DNA from: Clostridium beijerinckii
GTDB taxonomy: Bacteria > Bacillota > Clostridia > Clostridiales > Clostridiaceae
Length of the DNA stretch: 64,000 bases
Assembly: GCF_036699995.1 (NCBI RefSeq)
Contig: NZ_CP144906.1
Span: 5,095,001 to 5,159,000 of the forward strand
Direction: 5' to 3'
This document shows, piece after piece, positions 28,497 through 37,991 of this stretch. The first letter of the stretch is position 1; each line of letters opens with the position of its first letter. Below the pieces are notes generated by a model. That model did no database searches. It saw nothing but the letters and a program-made list of their open reading frames with translations, and was not told where the DNA came from. A program made the translations under genes and the position numbers.

Positions 28497-29378
28497 TTAA
28501 TAAATAACTTTCCCTTCAGCAACATTTTTTAAATGTTGTCCATAAGGACTCTTTCCATATTGCTCTGCGCTTTCAAGTAATGTTTTCTTATCTATCCAGC
28601 CATTCTTATAAGAAATCTCTTCCAAACAAGCTATCTTAAGACCATGCCTAGTTTCAATTACTTTTACATATTCTGAAGCTTCTGTTAAACTATCTACTGT
28701 TCCAGTGTCAAGCCATCCATATCCTCTTCCAAGTGTTATTACATCTAAGTTTCCTTGTTCAAGGTAAATTTTATTTAAATCTGTAATCTCTAATTCTCCT
28801 CTTTGGGATGGCTTTAGCCTCTTAGCGTATTCACATACTTTATTATCATAAAAATAAAGCCCTGTTACAGCATAATTAGATTTTGGATTCTCTGGTTTCT
28901 CTTCCAACGATACAGCTTTTCCATTAACATCAAATTCTACTACTCCAAAACGTTCTGGATCATCTACATAGTATCCAAAAACTGTTGCACGGCCTTTATT
29001 TTCTACTGCTTTTTTCAAATGATTTTTAAGTCCATTTCCGTGAAATATATTATCTCCAAGAATCATTGCACAATTATCATTTCCTATAAATTCTTCTCCC
29101 AAAATAAATGCTTGAGCTAGTCCATCTGGAGAGGGCTGCACTTTATAAGATAAATTTATTCCATATCTAGATCCATCACCTAGTAACTTTTCAAAATTAG
29201 GTAGATCATTAGGTGTTGAAATTATTAATATATCCTTGATTCCTGCTAACATTAAGGTTGATAATGGATAATAAATCATAGGCTTATCATATACTGGCAA
29301 TAGTTGTTTTGAAGTTACCATAGTCAGTGGATAAAGCCTTGTCCCACTTCCACCCGCAAGTATTATACCTTTTGTCAA
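28497..29378 (-). CDS. rmlA: Glucose-1-phosphate thymidylyltransferase
   Basis: About 293 residues. The nucleotide-binding signature [16 protein letters not shown] opens the protein, followed by [18 protein letters not shown] and LGDNIFHG, as in all RmlA enzymes. No ATG is available: candidates are GTG 29387 and TTG 29378. The TTG lies ten bases after AGGAAG and gives the usual N-terminus, so it is preferred. It makes dTDP-glucose and is the first gene of the leftward glycan operon, whose promoter should lie in 29388-29806. Confidence 0.94.
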   Translation of the reverse strand: MTKGIILAGGSGTRLYPLTMVTSKQLLPVYDKPMIYYPLSTLMLAGIKDILIISTPNDLPNFEKLLGDGSRYGINLSYKVQPSPDGLAQAFILGEEFIGNDNCAMILGDNIFHGNGLKNHLKKAVENKGRATVFGYYVDDPERFGVVEFDVNGKAVSLEEKPENPKSNYAVTGLYFYDNKVCEYAKRLKPSQRGELEITDLNKIYLEQGNLDVITLGRGYGWLDTGTVDSLTEASEYVKVIETRHGLKIACLEEISYKNGWIDKKTLLESAEQYGKSPYGQHLKNVAEGKVIY

Positions 29379-29387
29379 AATAATCAC

Positions 29388-29806
29388 TTCTTCCTATATA
29401 CTTTTACTTACTAAAATTTCAATATATCGCAATTCTATAGAATTTTGATTATCTAAAATATTGTTCAATCATTCTAGATAAATGTGCTTAACTAAACACT
29501 TAAAAATTTTCAAGCCTCTTATTAATAGAAAAGACTTTAAATTTGAAATATATGCACTTTATTCAACTTCTATACTAAATTTTATCATATTATAAAGAAT
29601 AAATAAATGACTACTCCTATAATTATACATTGGTAGTTAGTCCAATTTATTGAAACCCTTTATTTATTGCAAACTTTTATGTAAAATGATATTATACACC
29701 TAAAATATGTATATGTTTTTTTGTTATTTAGTAAATATTTAGACATTTAAAACACAATGACACGATAATGAAGCAGTTTAAATTTGAACTATAAAGGATG
29801 ATATAG
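29388..29806. promoter_or_regulatory. Divergent promoter region between the two glycan units
   Basis: 419 bases without a gene separate rmlA (leftward) from the phosphotransferase gene (rightward). For the rightward unit, TTGCAA (29667-29672), 17 bases, TATTAT (29690-29695) is a good vegetative promoter with a leader of about 100 bases. The leftward promoter is not clear; several TATAAT-like words lie near 29590 on the minus strand. Confidence 0.5.
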
Positions 29807-31225
29807 ATGATAAAGGAAAATCAAAACCTATTGAATAAATTTAATGCTATTTCAGATATTATAATTTTATTTATTTCAATTACACTAGCATACTTAATTC
29901 GTTTTTATATTTTTTCACCTGACACTTATTACATAACTTTAACTACATACATTGAATTTTCTGTTATAATAATTCCAATAAATCTAATTTTGTTTAATTT
30001 TTTTAACCTCTATCACTCTTTTAGAACAAGATCGTTTGTAAAAGAATGTAGCGCAATAATTAAGTCCAACACAATTCTTACTGCTGTTCTTCTATCATTG
30101 TTATTTGTTCTAAAATTGGTACACATTTCAAGGTTAGTTATTATCATTTTTTATTTTGTGAATATTATGTTAATAATGGCCAAAAGACTGATTTTAAGAA
30201 AAATATTATCAAGAATGAGAACTAAAGGGTTAAATTTAAAACATGTAGTAATTGTTGGTGCCGGAGAGGTTGCAAATGAATACTTAGACGTTCTTAAAAA
30301 TAATAAAAGCTTTGGATATAATTATTCTGGATATGTATCAGATGTTTCTAATTTCCAGGGCAGAAAGCTTGGAAACTATTCTGATTTATATAATGTTTTA
30401 AATGAATATAAACCTGATGAAGTTGTTTGTGCTCTTGATCTATCAGATGCAAAATATTTAGAAAATATAGTTTCAGATTGCGAAAAAAGTGGTACAAAAA
30501 TTTCCATAATACCATTTTGCTATAAATATATTCCAAGCCAACCATATATTGACCAACTCGGAAGCATTCCTCTAATTAATATAAGAAGAATTCCATTAGA
30601 TAACTTAGGAAATGCCTTTATAAAAAGATCCTTAGACATACTAGGTTCACTTTTTTTAATATTATGTACAAGTCCTATAATGATTATCACTGCTGTGATT
30701 ATTAAATTCACTTCAAATGGTCCTATAATATTTAAGCAAAAACGTGTTGGATTAAACAAAAATTTATTTGTTATGTATAAATTTAGGTCCATGAAAATTA
30801 ATTCACAAGAGGAAACAGGCTGGAGTACCGATAATGATCCTAGAAAAACTAAATTTGGTTCCTTTATTCGTAAATTTTCCATAGATGAATTACCTCAATT
30901 CTTTAATGTATTAAAAGGTGATATGAGCTTAGTAGGTCCTAGACCTGAGCTCCCACATTTTGTTGAAAACTTTAAAAATGAAATTCCTCTTTACATGGTA
31001 AAACATCAAGTAAAACCTGGAATAACTGGATTAGCCCAGGTAAATGGCTATAGAGGTGATACTTCTATAAAAAAAAGAATTGAATTTGATATTCACTATA
31101 TAGAAAACTGGAATATCTTAATGGATATCAGTATATTGTTTAAAACTGCCTTCAAAGGGTTTAAAAATAATGAAAAAATCAGGATAAATAGCACTAAGTC
31201 GACAAATAATGAAGTTAATTTATAA
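29807..31225 (+). CDS. Undecaprenyl-phosphate sugar phosphotransferase (WbaP/CpsE type)
   Basis: 472 residues. The N-terminal half has four to five membrane helices and a CoA-binding-like region (VVIVGAGEVANEYL). A further helix near residue 275 precedes the C-terminal catalytic domain with KRSLDILGS, FKQKRVGLNKNLFVMYKFRSM, SIDELPQFFNVLKGDMSLVGPRPE and KPGITGLAQVNGYRG, the complete polyprenyl glycosylphosphotransferase signature. It transfers a sugar-1-phosphate to undecaprenyl phosphate and so primes the repeat unit or chain. GGATGATATAG precedes the ATG. It starts the rightward glycan unit. Confidence 0.95.
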   Translation: MIKENQNLLNKFNAISDIIILFISITLAYLIRFYIFSPDTYYITLTTYIEFSVIIIPINLILFNFFNLYHSFRTRSFVKECSAIIKSNTILTAVLLSLLFVLKLVHISRLVIIIFYFVNIMLIMAKRLILRKILSRMRTKGLNLKHVVIVGAGEVANEYLDVLKNNKSFGYNYSGYVSDVSNFQGRKLGNYSDLYNVLNEYKPDEVVCALDLSDAKYLENIVSDCEKSGTKISIIPFCYKYIPSQPYIDQLGSIPLINIRRIPLDNLGNAFIKRSLDILGSLFLILCTSPIMIITAVIIKFTSNGPIIFKQKRVGLNKNLFVMYKFRSMKINSQEETGWSTDNDPRKTKFGSFIRKFSIDELPQFFNVLKGDMSLVGPRPELPHFVENFKNEIPLYMVKHQVKPGITGLAQVNGYRGDTSIKKRIEFDIHYIENWNILMDISILFKTAFKGFKNNEKIRINSTKSTNNEVNL

Positions 31226-31300
31226 CGAAACTTCAATTTCTATTTATTCTTATCAGGAATTTTTATGTACTTAACAAAAACTATCAAGGGAGAAAAAAAC

Positions 31301-32170
31301 GTGAAATTATCTATTATCATTGTAAACTACAATACCTATGATCTCACTAAACAAACAATAGAGTCCGTAATTAAAGAACATCATAACTTTAATTATGAAG
31401 TCATACTTGTAGATAATGCATCTAGCGATGGTAGCATCAATAAATTGCAAGATAAATTCAGAAATATCTTAACAACAAAAAAACTCCATATAATCATAAA
31501 TAAAGATAATTTAGGCTTTGCAAAAGCAAATAATATAGGAATTAAATTTGCTAGAGGAAAATATATACTATTATTAAATTCTGACACTGTGCTTAAAGAA
31601 AATTGTTTAGAAAAATGTATAGCCAAAATGGAAAAAGATAAAAACATTGGTGCATTAGGTTGTAAAGTAGTTTTAGCCAATGGTGAGCTAGATCATGCTT
31701 GCAAACGTGGTTTTCCAACTCCTAAAGCCTCTTTATATTATTTTTTGAAACTACATGAAAAAAATCCATCAAAGTATGGACAATATAATGCACTTCATCT
31801 AAGGGAAGATGATATTGGAGAAGTTGATTGCCTTACTGGAGCATTTATGCTTATGCCAAAACTTATTTTTTACAAAGTAGGTGGCCTTGATGAAGATTTT
31901 TTTATGTATGGTGAAGATATAGATTTGTGCTATAAAATTAAAGAATTGGGATATAAGATACTCTACTACCCCGAAGCACAAATCATCCATTATAAAGGTG
32001 GCAGTTCTAAAAAGAAAAGATCTAAAGTCATATATGATTTTCATCAAGCAATGTGGATTTTTTACAAAAAACATTATTATAAAAAGTACAATTTTGCTGT
32101 AACATTTCTTGTATTTATAGGAATTTGGTTGAAATACTTAGTTCAAATCATAAAGAATTCTTTTAAATAA
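31301..32170 (+). CDS. GT2-family glycosyltransferase, rhamnosyltransferase-like (WbbL type)
   Basis: About 289 residues from GTG 31301, which has AAGGGAG eight bases upstream; an ATG at 31265 extends the frame without a ribosome site. The GT-A domain starts KLSIIIVNYNTYD, with LVDNASSDGS, LLLNSDTVLKEN as metal-binding motif, and LTGAFMLMPK and GEDIDLCYKIKELGY typical of WbbL-like dTDP-rhamnosyl transferases. A C-terminal hydrophobic helix may tether it to the membrane. It follows the priming enzyme and may add the second sugar. Confidence 0.9.
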   Translation: MKLSIIIVNYNTYDLTKQTIESVIKEHHNFNYEVILVDNASSDGSINKLQDKFRNILTTKKLHIIINKDNLGFAKANNIGIKFARGKYILLLNSDTVLKENCLEKCIAKMEKDKNIGALGCKVVLANGELDHACKRGFPTPKASLYYFLKLHEKNPSKYGQYNALHLREDDIGEVDCLTGAFMLMPKLIFYKVGGLDEDFFMYGEDIDLCYKIKELGYKILYYPEAQIIHYKGGSSKKKRSKVIYDFHQAMWIFYKKHYYKKYNFAVTFLVFIGIWLKYLVQIIKNSFK

Positions 32171-32376
32171 AGTCAGCATTATTATAAATTCTAAAAATAA
32201 AGTACTTTAGATATGGTACTTTATTTTTTAGAACAAAATCGTTTTTACTCTGTCATTCAATTCTTACGCGAATTTATAGATATATGCATACATTGCAATA
32301 GCTTATTCTCAATGCTATAATATTACATATTAACATTTGTAAATTACAAAAATAAAAATATTAGGATGTGTAGAAA

Positions 32377-34209
32377 ATGACAAATTCCAGAAACAATTCT
32401 AATGAAAAGTCTTTTAACTTTTTTTTGCCTATTGCATTTATATTAAGTATTGTACCTTTAATTGTAAGAATGGCAGCGGTTAAACTTGATGAAAATCTAA
32501 TTAAGATATGGGGAACAACAGTTAAAACAGATTTATTTTCACAAAGAAAAGCTCTTCTTTTAATAATATTTTCCGTTATATTAATTATCACTTGCGTTAT
32601 TTTCTTCAAGAAAATATTTAGTAGAAAAGATAAGTTGGTTAATTATATTTTAATCGCATGTGGTGTATTTACACTTTTCACGTTTTTATCTGCAATATTT
32701 TCAAAATATAAACAAGTATCCTTTTGGGGAATGTTTGATAGAGCTGAAGGATTTATAATAATTGCGTGTTACATAGTACTTTTTTTATACTCACTCTATA
32801 CTTTTAAAACTACTAATAATTATAAGTATATTATTACTCCACTTTTAATTTTAGTATTTATTAATGCCTTTTTAGGCCTTTTCCAATATATTGGACAAGA
32901 TCTAATTAAAACTTCTTTAGGTGCTTCTATTGCAGGTGCTAGTTCCAATTCAGGTATAGATTTACTTAATGAAAAAGGAACTATTTATGGTACTTTGGCT
33001 AGTTATAATTACATGGGAAGTTTTGTATCAATTGCTCTACCTATTTTATTTTGCTATACAATTTTCGAAGATGAAGTTATGTACAAAATTCTATCATTTA
33101 TTGGTACTCTTCTTTCATTTTGGCTCTTATTTGGAAGTACTGCACGTTCAGGGATTATTGGTGTATTAGGTGCTTTAATATTTGGTATTATAATATTCTA
33201 TAAACCTCTTATTAAACGTTGGAAAGGTATCTTGATTGGTGTTATTACCTTAATTATATTGTTTGTTGGCGCAAACTTCGCATCTAAAGGAAGTCTTTTC
33301 AAAAGAATCCCTAGCTTAGCATCGGATGCTTTCAGTATTTTTAAAGATACTAGTGATTTAGATTATACAAATTATACTCCTGTGAAAGATATTAAGTATA
33401 TAGACTCAACGACAGAAGTTGTACTACCTAATGATACTTTAAAAATAACTTACGAAAGTGGTAATCCTGTATTTAAAAATTCAAATGGTGAAGTTGTTCC
33501 ATATGCTTTAAATGGCAAAGTATTATCAACAAATATTGAAACTTTTAAAAATATCACATTTGCTTTTGGAAAGCTTGATAAGAAGTCAGTTATCAGTGAC
33601 TCACTTCTCTTAAATATAAACAATCAACCAACTTTCCTATTTAAGTTAAATGACAACAAAATATTTCACTTAATAGATATGAGCACAAAGAATTATATTG
33701 ATTTACAAACTCCCGAAACCTTTGGATTTAAAGGTAAAGAAAAATTAGGATCTTCTAGAGGTTACATTTGGTCTAGATCTCTTCCTCTCATAAAAAATAC
33801 TATGATACTTGGAACTGGTCCTGACACTTTTGTGTTTGACTTTCCACAAGGTGATTTAATAGGTAAATATTATGCTTATGATACTCCAAATATAGTTGTA
33901 GATAAGGCTCATAATCTTTATTTGCAAATAGCAATAAATTATGGTGTAATTGCATTAGTTGGATTTATAGCAATGCTTCTTATTTACATTATTGATAGCA
34001 TAAAGCTTTATGCTCTTAAAAACAACTTTGAAGATAGAAATCAAGCTTTAGGCGCTATTACTTGCCTAGGTATTATAGGATATTTATTTGCTGGGATATT
34101 TAACGATTCAGTTGTAGGTGTAGCTCCAATATTTTGGATAATTTTCGGGGTTGGTATTGCAATTAACTTTATGAATAGGGAAAATCTTCGTAAGAAAAGT
34201 AATAAATAA
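32377..34209 (+). CDS. O-antigen ligase/polymerase-family membrane protein
   Basis: 610 residues with about 11-12 membrane helices. The Wzy_C/WaaL signature region GSTARSGIIGVLGALIFGI is present near residue 252. A large soluble loop (about 315-500) contains a beta-rich insert and then SSRGYIWSRSLPLIKNTMILGTGPDTF and DKAHNLYLQIAINYGVIA, the conserved ligase loop with its His. Such proteins either polymerise repeat units or transfer a finished glycan to an acceptor. Since the neighbouring locus exports through Wzm/Wzt and no Wzx flippase is seen, a ligase role is plausible but unproven. Confidence 0.85.
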   Translation: MTNSRNNSNEKSFNFFLPIAFILSIVPLIVRMAAVKLDENLIKIWGTTVKTDLFSQRKALLLIIFSVILIITCVIFFKKIFSRKDKLVNYILIACGVFTLFTFLSAIFSKYKQVSFWGMFDRAEGFIIIACYIVLFLYSLYTFKTTNNYKYIITPLLILVFINAFLGLFQYIGQDLIKTSLGASIAGASSNSGIDLLNEKGTIYGTLASYNYMGSFVSIALPILFCYTIFEDEVMYKILSFIGTLLSFWLLFGSTARSGIIGVLGALIFGIIIFYKPLIKRWKGILIGVITLIILFVGANFASKGSLFKRIPSLASDAFSIFKDTSDLDYTNYTPVKDIKYIDSTTEVVLPNDTLKITYESGNPVFKNSNGEVVPYALNGKVLSTNIETFKNITFAFGKLDKKSVISDSLLLNINNQPTFLFKLNDNKIFHLIDMSTKNYIDLQTPETFGFKGKEKLGSSRGYIWSRSLPLIKNTMILGTGPDTFVFDFPQGDLIGKYYAYDTPNIVVDKAHNLYLQIAINYGVIALVGFIAMLLIYIIDSIKLYALKNNFEDRNQALGAITCLGIIGYLFAGIFNDSVVGVAPIFWIIFGVGIAINFMNRENLRKKSNK

Positions 34210-34238
34210 TAATTGTATCTTAATAAATTAATATTAAA

Positions 34239-34279
34239 TAACCAAGAAGTAATCTGTATTCCCTCTTGGTTATTTTTTC
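34239..34279 (+). terminator. Rho-independent terminator after the ligase-like gene
   Basis: AACCAAGA (34240-34247) pairs with TCTTGGTT (34264-34271), followed by ATTTTTT, 30 bases past the stop. Confidence 0.8.
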
Positions 34280-35283
34280 ATCTTATTTGAGAATAGTACT
34301 TAAATAAAAGAAACATATTTCTATCATTATTCGCTTTAGAGATAAATTATTGAATGCAAATTATATATAGTAGATGTAATTCTCCCAGCAAATAATACTT
34401 TAAAGAGAATATATTAAAATGTATCTTACCAATACTCGATCACTATTTACAAAATCATTAATACAGTCTTTTTTCATAAATTAAAACCCTTAGCTCCTAA
34501 GGCATAAGAAATTTATCAATTGAATTTAATGAAAATAACACACAACTTCACCCATTCTCTAATTTACAGCATTAGTTATTAACTTAAAGCTGATAGGTTC
34601 CATCATACTACGGCGTTTGTATTATAACCTTATGCAATCATACTCACCATAGCTTATTAGATATTAAAATACTCGCTTGCCAATAGAATTACATAAAAAT
34701 ACAAAAATACTAACAATAAAGAAAGGATAAAAAACTTAATAAGAACATTTATATAAAATAAACTAACACAAATGATTGCAATAAAATTTTATTATTACGA
34801 AATAATAAATATTATTGATAGGAAATCTAAGAATGGTTTTATAACTTGAAAGTAAAGCTAAAAATGGTTCTCGTATAATTCACTACTAAGGCCTATTAAT
34901 TTATTCAAGTTAACTATAATATAGTTGGATTTCTTAAATAAATTACCCGATAATAGCGACTCTGGATTTACAACGTTGCAAACAAGGCTGATACTAATAT
35001 AAATATAGACAAAATATATATCCTAATTCTAAAACTCTAAAGAAGCTATTTTAATATATCTAGATGGTGATTCATGCACACACAATATAAGTGAATTAAA
35101 TTATCTATTCTCTAAACAGGAATTCCCCCTATTTGTTATCATATCTTACTTTGTGTTTATTGTCATAAAATCCTTTTATTCTATCTAATATGTCTCAATT
35201 AATTTTCTACTTTCTAACCTTAATTGAGACTTAACCCATTAGAGTTTCAAATGTGAATTCATTATATAATATATGTTATTGAT
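34280..35283. other. 1-kb AT-rich gap without a gene
   Basis: No open frame of note, promoter or repeat is convincing here. A plus-strand stretch near 35044-35200 reads protein-like for about 50 codons but has no start and is flanked by stops, so it may be a decayed gene. The region separates the glycan cluster from the surface-protein array. Confidence 0.5.
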
Positions 35284-35310
35284 AAAAAAAGAACAAGGCT
35301 AAGCCTTGTC
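35284..35310 (-). terminator. Rho-independent terminator after the acidic surface-protein gene
   Basis: GAACAAGGCT/AAGCCTTGTC hairpin (35291-35310) followed on the minus strand by a seven-T run (35284-35290). Confidence 0.85.
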
Positions 35311-35344
35311 CTTTTCTATTCGTCTAATAAGTTCAGATTAAAAA

Positions 35345-37147
35345 CTATTTAACCCAAGCTCCATTAGCTCCTACATAGTATCCATCAGGAGTTGTTGTGT
35401 TAGCTAACATAGCGCCTGATCCATTTAAGTAGTACCAAGTTCCGTTGTCATTTAACCAACCAGTTTGCATAGCACCTGATCCGTTTAAGTAGTACCAAGT
35501 TGCTCCATCTTGAACCCAACCTGTAGCCATTGTACCATCAGCTTTTAAGTAGTACCAAGCACCACCGTCTTGTAACCATCCAGTAGCTTTAGTTCCATCA
35601 GCTTTAGTGTAAGTCCAACCTGCTGCAGTTTGAGTCCAACCTGCTGTAGTTACAGGAGTTGTTGTTTCTCCACCATTGTTCTCGTCAGCTGATTTTCCTC
35701 CGATTAATGAATATACATCATCATCTTCGCTCCAAGCAACCATGTTATCTTTGTCATAAACTGATAATTCATCGAAAGATCCGTCTACTTTGAAAACTTT
35801 ATCCCAGTCATCAGTACCATCGAATTTATAGATGTATCCGCCATCTAATCTCCAAAGGTTTCCATCAACGTCTGTTTGAACAGCTGATGTTTTATCATCT
35901 TGAGCACTTACTTCACAATCTTCTTTAGTTTGGTCTTCTGAATCAGCATAGTAGTAAGAAGACTTTGATTTTAATGTATATGCTCTTGCAAGAACTTTAG
36001 CTCCTTCTGAACTTGCTCCAGTATAAGATTTATCTGTAGTATAAGCTACTAATTTAGTACCTACTACAGTATAATGTGCATCAATATCATCTGTAAATAA
36101 TCCTGCATCATCTAATGTTTCTGCCGAATCATTTGAAAGTGCATAAGTAGTTACAGATTTAGCATATTTAGCTCCATCTACTTCATCAGAGTTTTGTGCT
36201 TTTGATATTTTTTGAATAGCTGGGAATGTCACTGATTGCTTAGTTGCACCATATTCAAGTACACCAGTACCTGCAGCTAAACCATTAATTTCACTAATTA
36301 TAGCATCTCCCTTTGTAACTTTTACAGTTACATTTACAAGTCTATAAATATAATCTTTATCTTGTGTCAACACTTTTACTTGATCAACACTTGCTTTAAG
36401 TCCATCATCTGCTCCAGCAGCATCATATTTATCATTTGTATTTTCTATAGTATCTTCTTTAGTTATTTTCTTACCATCTGCAGCAACAGCTGTTGTTTCA
36501 ACTTTAACTTTTCCTAAATTATAATCAGCATCAATGTAGTTACCTTTTGTATCTGTAAATACATTTAATTTAGAACCTGATCCTTTATTAGCATCTGCAT
36601 CTGAACTTGCATATGCTGTATAATACCAAGGTTCAGCATATTTTGCTCCTGGAACTATATTTAATTTAGATAAATCTGGAGTATCACCGTCATTTTCATC
36701 TTTAATGTCATCTGTAGAATAACCAGTAGTACCATTTTCTACATATCTGTCATCTGTATCATCTTTAATTTTCTTTCTTAAAGCTGATGCAGCGTCATCT
36801 GCAGTATCACCCTTAACGTCATCATCAGTTACACTACCTTTATCTAAATCAACAGTGTAGTCTCCATCTGATACATCTAAGTATTTTTCTCCAAATAGAT
36901 CTGCGTCATCTCCTGAATCAACATCTTCTAATTTGTTGAACTTTCCGTCAGCTACATAGTAAGCTTCTTCATCATCGTTGATTTCACCATCAACATAGAA
37001 TTTACCGTCTTTGTATGCTACTGCATCGTATACAGTACCGTCTTCTGAATCAATTTTCTTTACGTCTGCAGCATAAGCAGGCACTAAAGCCATAACTGAA
37101 GCAGCAGCTACTAATAAAGATGTAATTTTGTTTGCTCTTTTAAACAT
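35345..37147 (-). CDS. Acidic secreted surface protein with C-terminal cell-wall-binding repeats
   Basis: 600 residues. Signal peptide ends at AYA-AD (about residue 27). Residues 28-480 are very acidic, rich in Asp, Lys, Ala and Tyr, and have no recognised domain; the N-terminal part repeats short DGKFYVDGE/VADGKFNKL-like strands. After a Thr-rich linker, the last 100 residues hold five aromatic repeats (GWLQDGGAWYYLKADGTMAT type) that normally bind choline or other wall polymers. Strong promoter and AGGAGG, plus Ala/Thr/Asp-biased codons unlike the neighbours, suggest high expression. It is a candidate major surface or S-layer-like protein and possible glycan acceptor. Confidence 0.8.
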   Translation of the reverse strand: MFKRANKITSLLVAAASVMALVPAYAADVKKIDSEDGTVYDAVAYKDGKFYVDGEINDDEEAYYVADGKFNKLEDVDSGDDADLFGEKYLDVSDGDYTVDLDKGSVTDDDVKGDTADDAASALRKKIKDDTDDRYVENGTTGYSTDDIKDENDGDTPDLSKLNIVPGAKYAEPWYYTAYASSDADANKGSGSKLNVFTDTKGNYIDADYNLGKVKVETTAVAADGKKITKEDTIENTNDKYDAAGADDGLKASVDQVKVLTQDKDYIYRLVNVTVKVTKGDAIISEINGLAAGTGVLEYGATKQSVTFPAIQKISKAQNSDEVDGAKYAKSVTTYALSNDSAETLDDAGLFTDDIDAHYTVVGTKLVAYTTDKSYTGASSEGAKVLARAYTLKSKSSYYYADSEDQTKEDCEVSAQDDKTSAVQTDVDGNLWRLDGGYIYKFDGTDDWDKVFKVDGSFDELSVYDKDNMVAWSEDDDVYSLIGGKSADENNGGETTTPVTTAGWTQTAAGWTYTKADGTKATGWLQDGGAWYYLKADGTMATGWVQDGATWYYLNGSGAMQTGWLNDNGTWYYLNGSGAMLANTTTPDGYYVGANGAWVK

Positions 37148-37183
37148 AATTTCTTTTCCTCCTAAATTTTAAAATTCAGATAA

Positions 37184-37212
37184 ATTATAGCATTATTGTA
37201 CAACTATGTAAA
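37184..37212 (-). promoter_or_regulatory. Strong predicted promoter of the acidic surface-protein gene
   Basis: On the minus strand TTTACA (37207-37212), 17 bases, TATAAT (37184-37189), followed by a 36-base leader with TAGGAGGAAAAG before the ATG at 37147. Confidence 0.7.
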
Positions 37213-37751
37213 GTTATATAATAACTACTAATGTATATTCCTGTATAAATTTCTTAGTAATTAAATAAATCACATGTAATTTATTACACATTTACATTAA
37301 CTATAACATGATACCACATTACATAATGCTTGTACATAAAATGCTATTAACTTTCATAATTTACTGTTCTTCCTAGTATTTACTGTAATATCACTAAATA
37401 ATACAATGCCAAAATTCACTTTGGGTACTTTTTTTAAAAAATATATAAATATATTTTTTTAGTTAATATTAGAAAATAAATTTATTAAATTCTAAGTTAA
37501 CTAATATATACAAGTAAAATTGTATTATTGAGCTTTATATAGTTCTATTTTTATAATTTTGATCTACTTGGATATAATTCATTTTAAATGAATACCTTCT
37601 ATAACTATCCAAATAAACTTTCATTATACAATACAACTATTTAAATTCATTTTGGTACCTTTTTTCTTATAAATTTAATTTTTTCATTATTAATTACATA
37701 CCGTTTATCCATATAATGTTCAATATTGAGAATTTGAAATATCACAACAGA
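37213..37751. other. AT-rich intergenic stretch
   Basis: About 540 bases upstream of the acidic surface-protein promoter. No gene, clear hairpin or promoter was found. It contains oligo-A/T runs that could bend DNA, which is not diagnostic. Confidence 0.5.
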
Positions 37752-37937
37752 GAAATTGGATACATATTTGTAAAATAGGCATTTGAAAATAAGCTGCTTA
37801 GGTTCTTAATGGGAGATTGTTCCATTCAATGCTTGTCACACTGAAAGTGGGAACATGCAGTAATGGGCACAACCTGCCATTTAGAACCTTTCAGCGAAAT
37901 TTTCATAGTCCTATGGAACAAATATGTATCCAATTTC
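37752..37937. repeat. 186-bp long-hairpin element with perfect 20-bp terminal inverted repeats
   Basis: GAAATTGGATACATATTTGT (37752-37771) is the exact reverse complement of 37918-37937. Between them, TTGAAAAT..GCTG..AGGTTCTTAATGG pairs with CCATTTAGAACC..CAGC..ATTTTCATA, so almost the whole element can fold into one hairpin with a loop near 37836-37850. It has no coding potential. It looks like a MITE or a structured RNA element. No clear target-site duplication is visible. Confidence 0.75.
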
Positions 37938-37991
37938 GGCTAGAATTCTCACTACGCAACACTATCTACTAATTTAAAATTTTCTTCCTGA

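Noticed and set aside
35340..35640. Direct repeats resembling a CRISPR or satellite array
   Set aside because: The repetition comes from tandem wall-binding repeats in frame within a protein; there are no regular spacers.
37752..37937. Insertion sequence
   Set aside because: Inverted ends are present but there is no transposase, and no clear target duplication; only a MITE-like label is justified.
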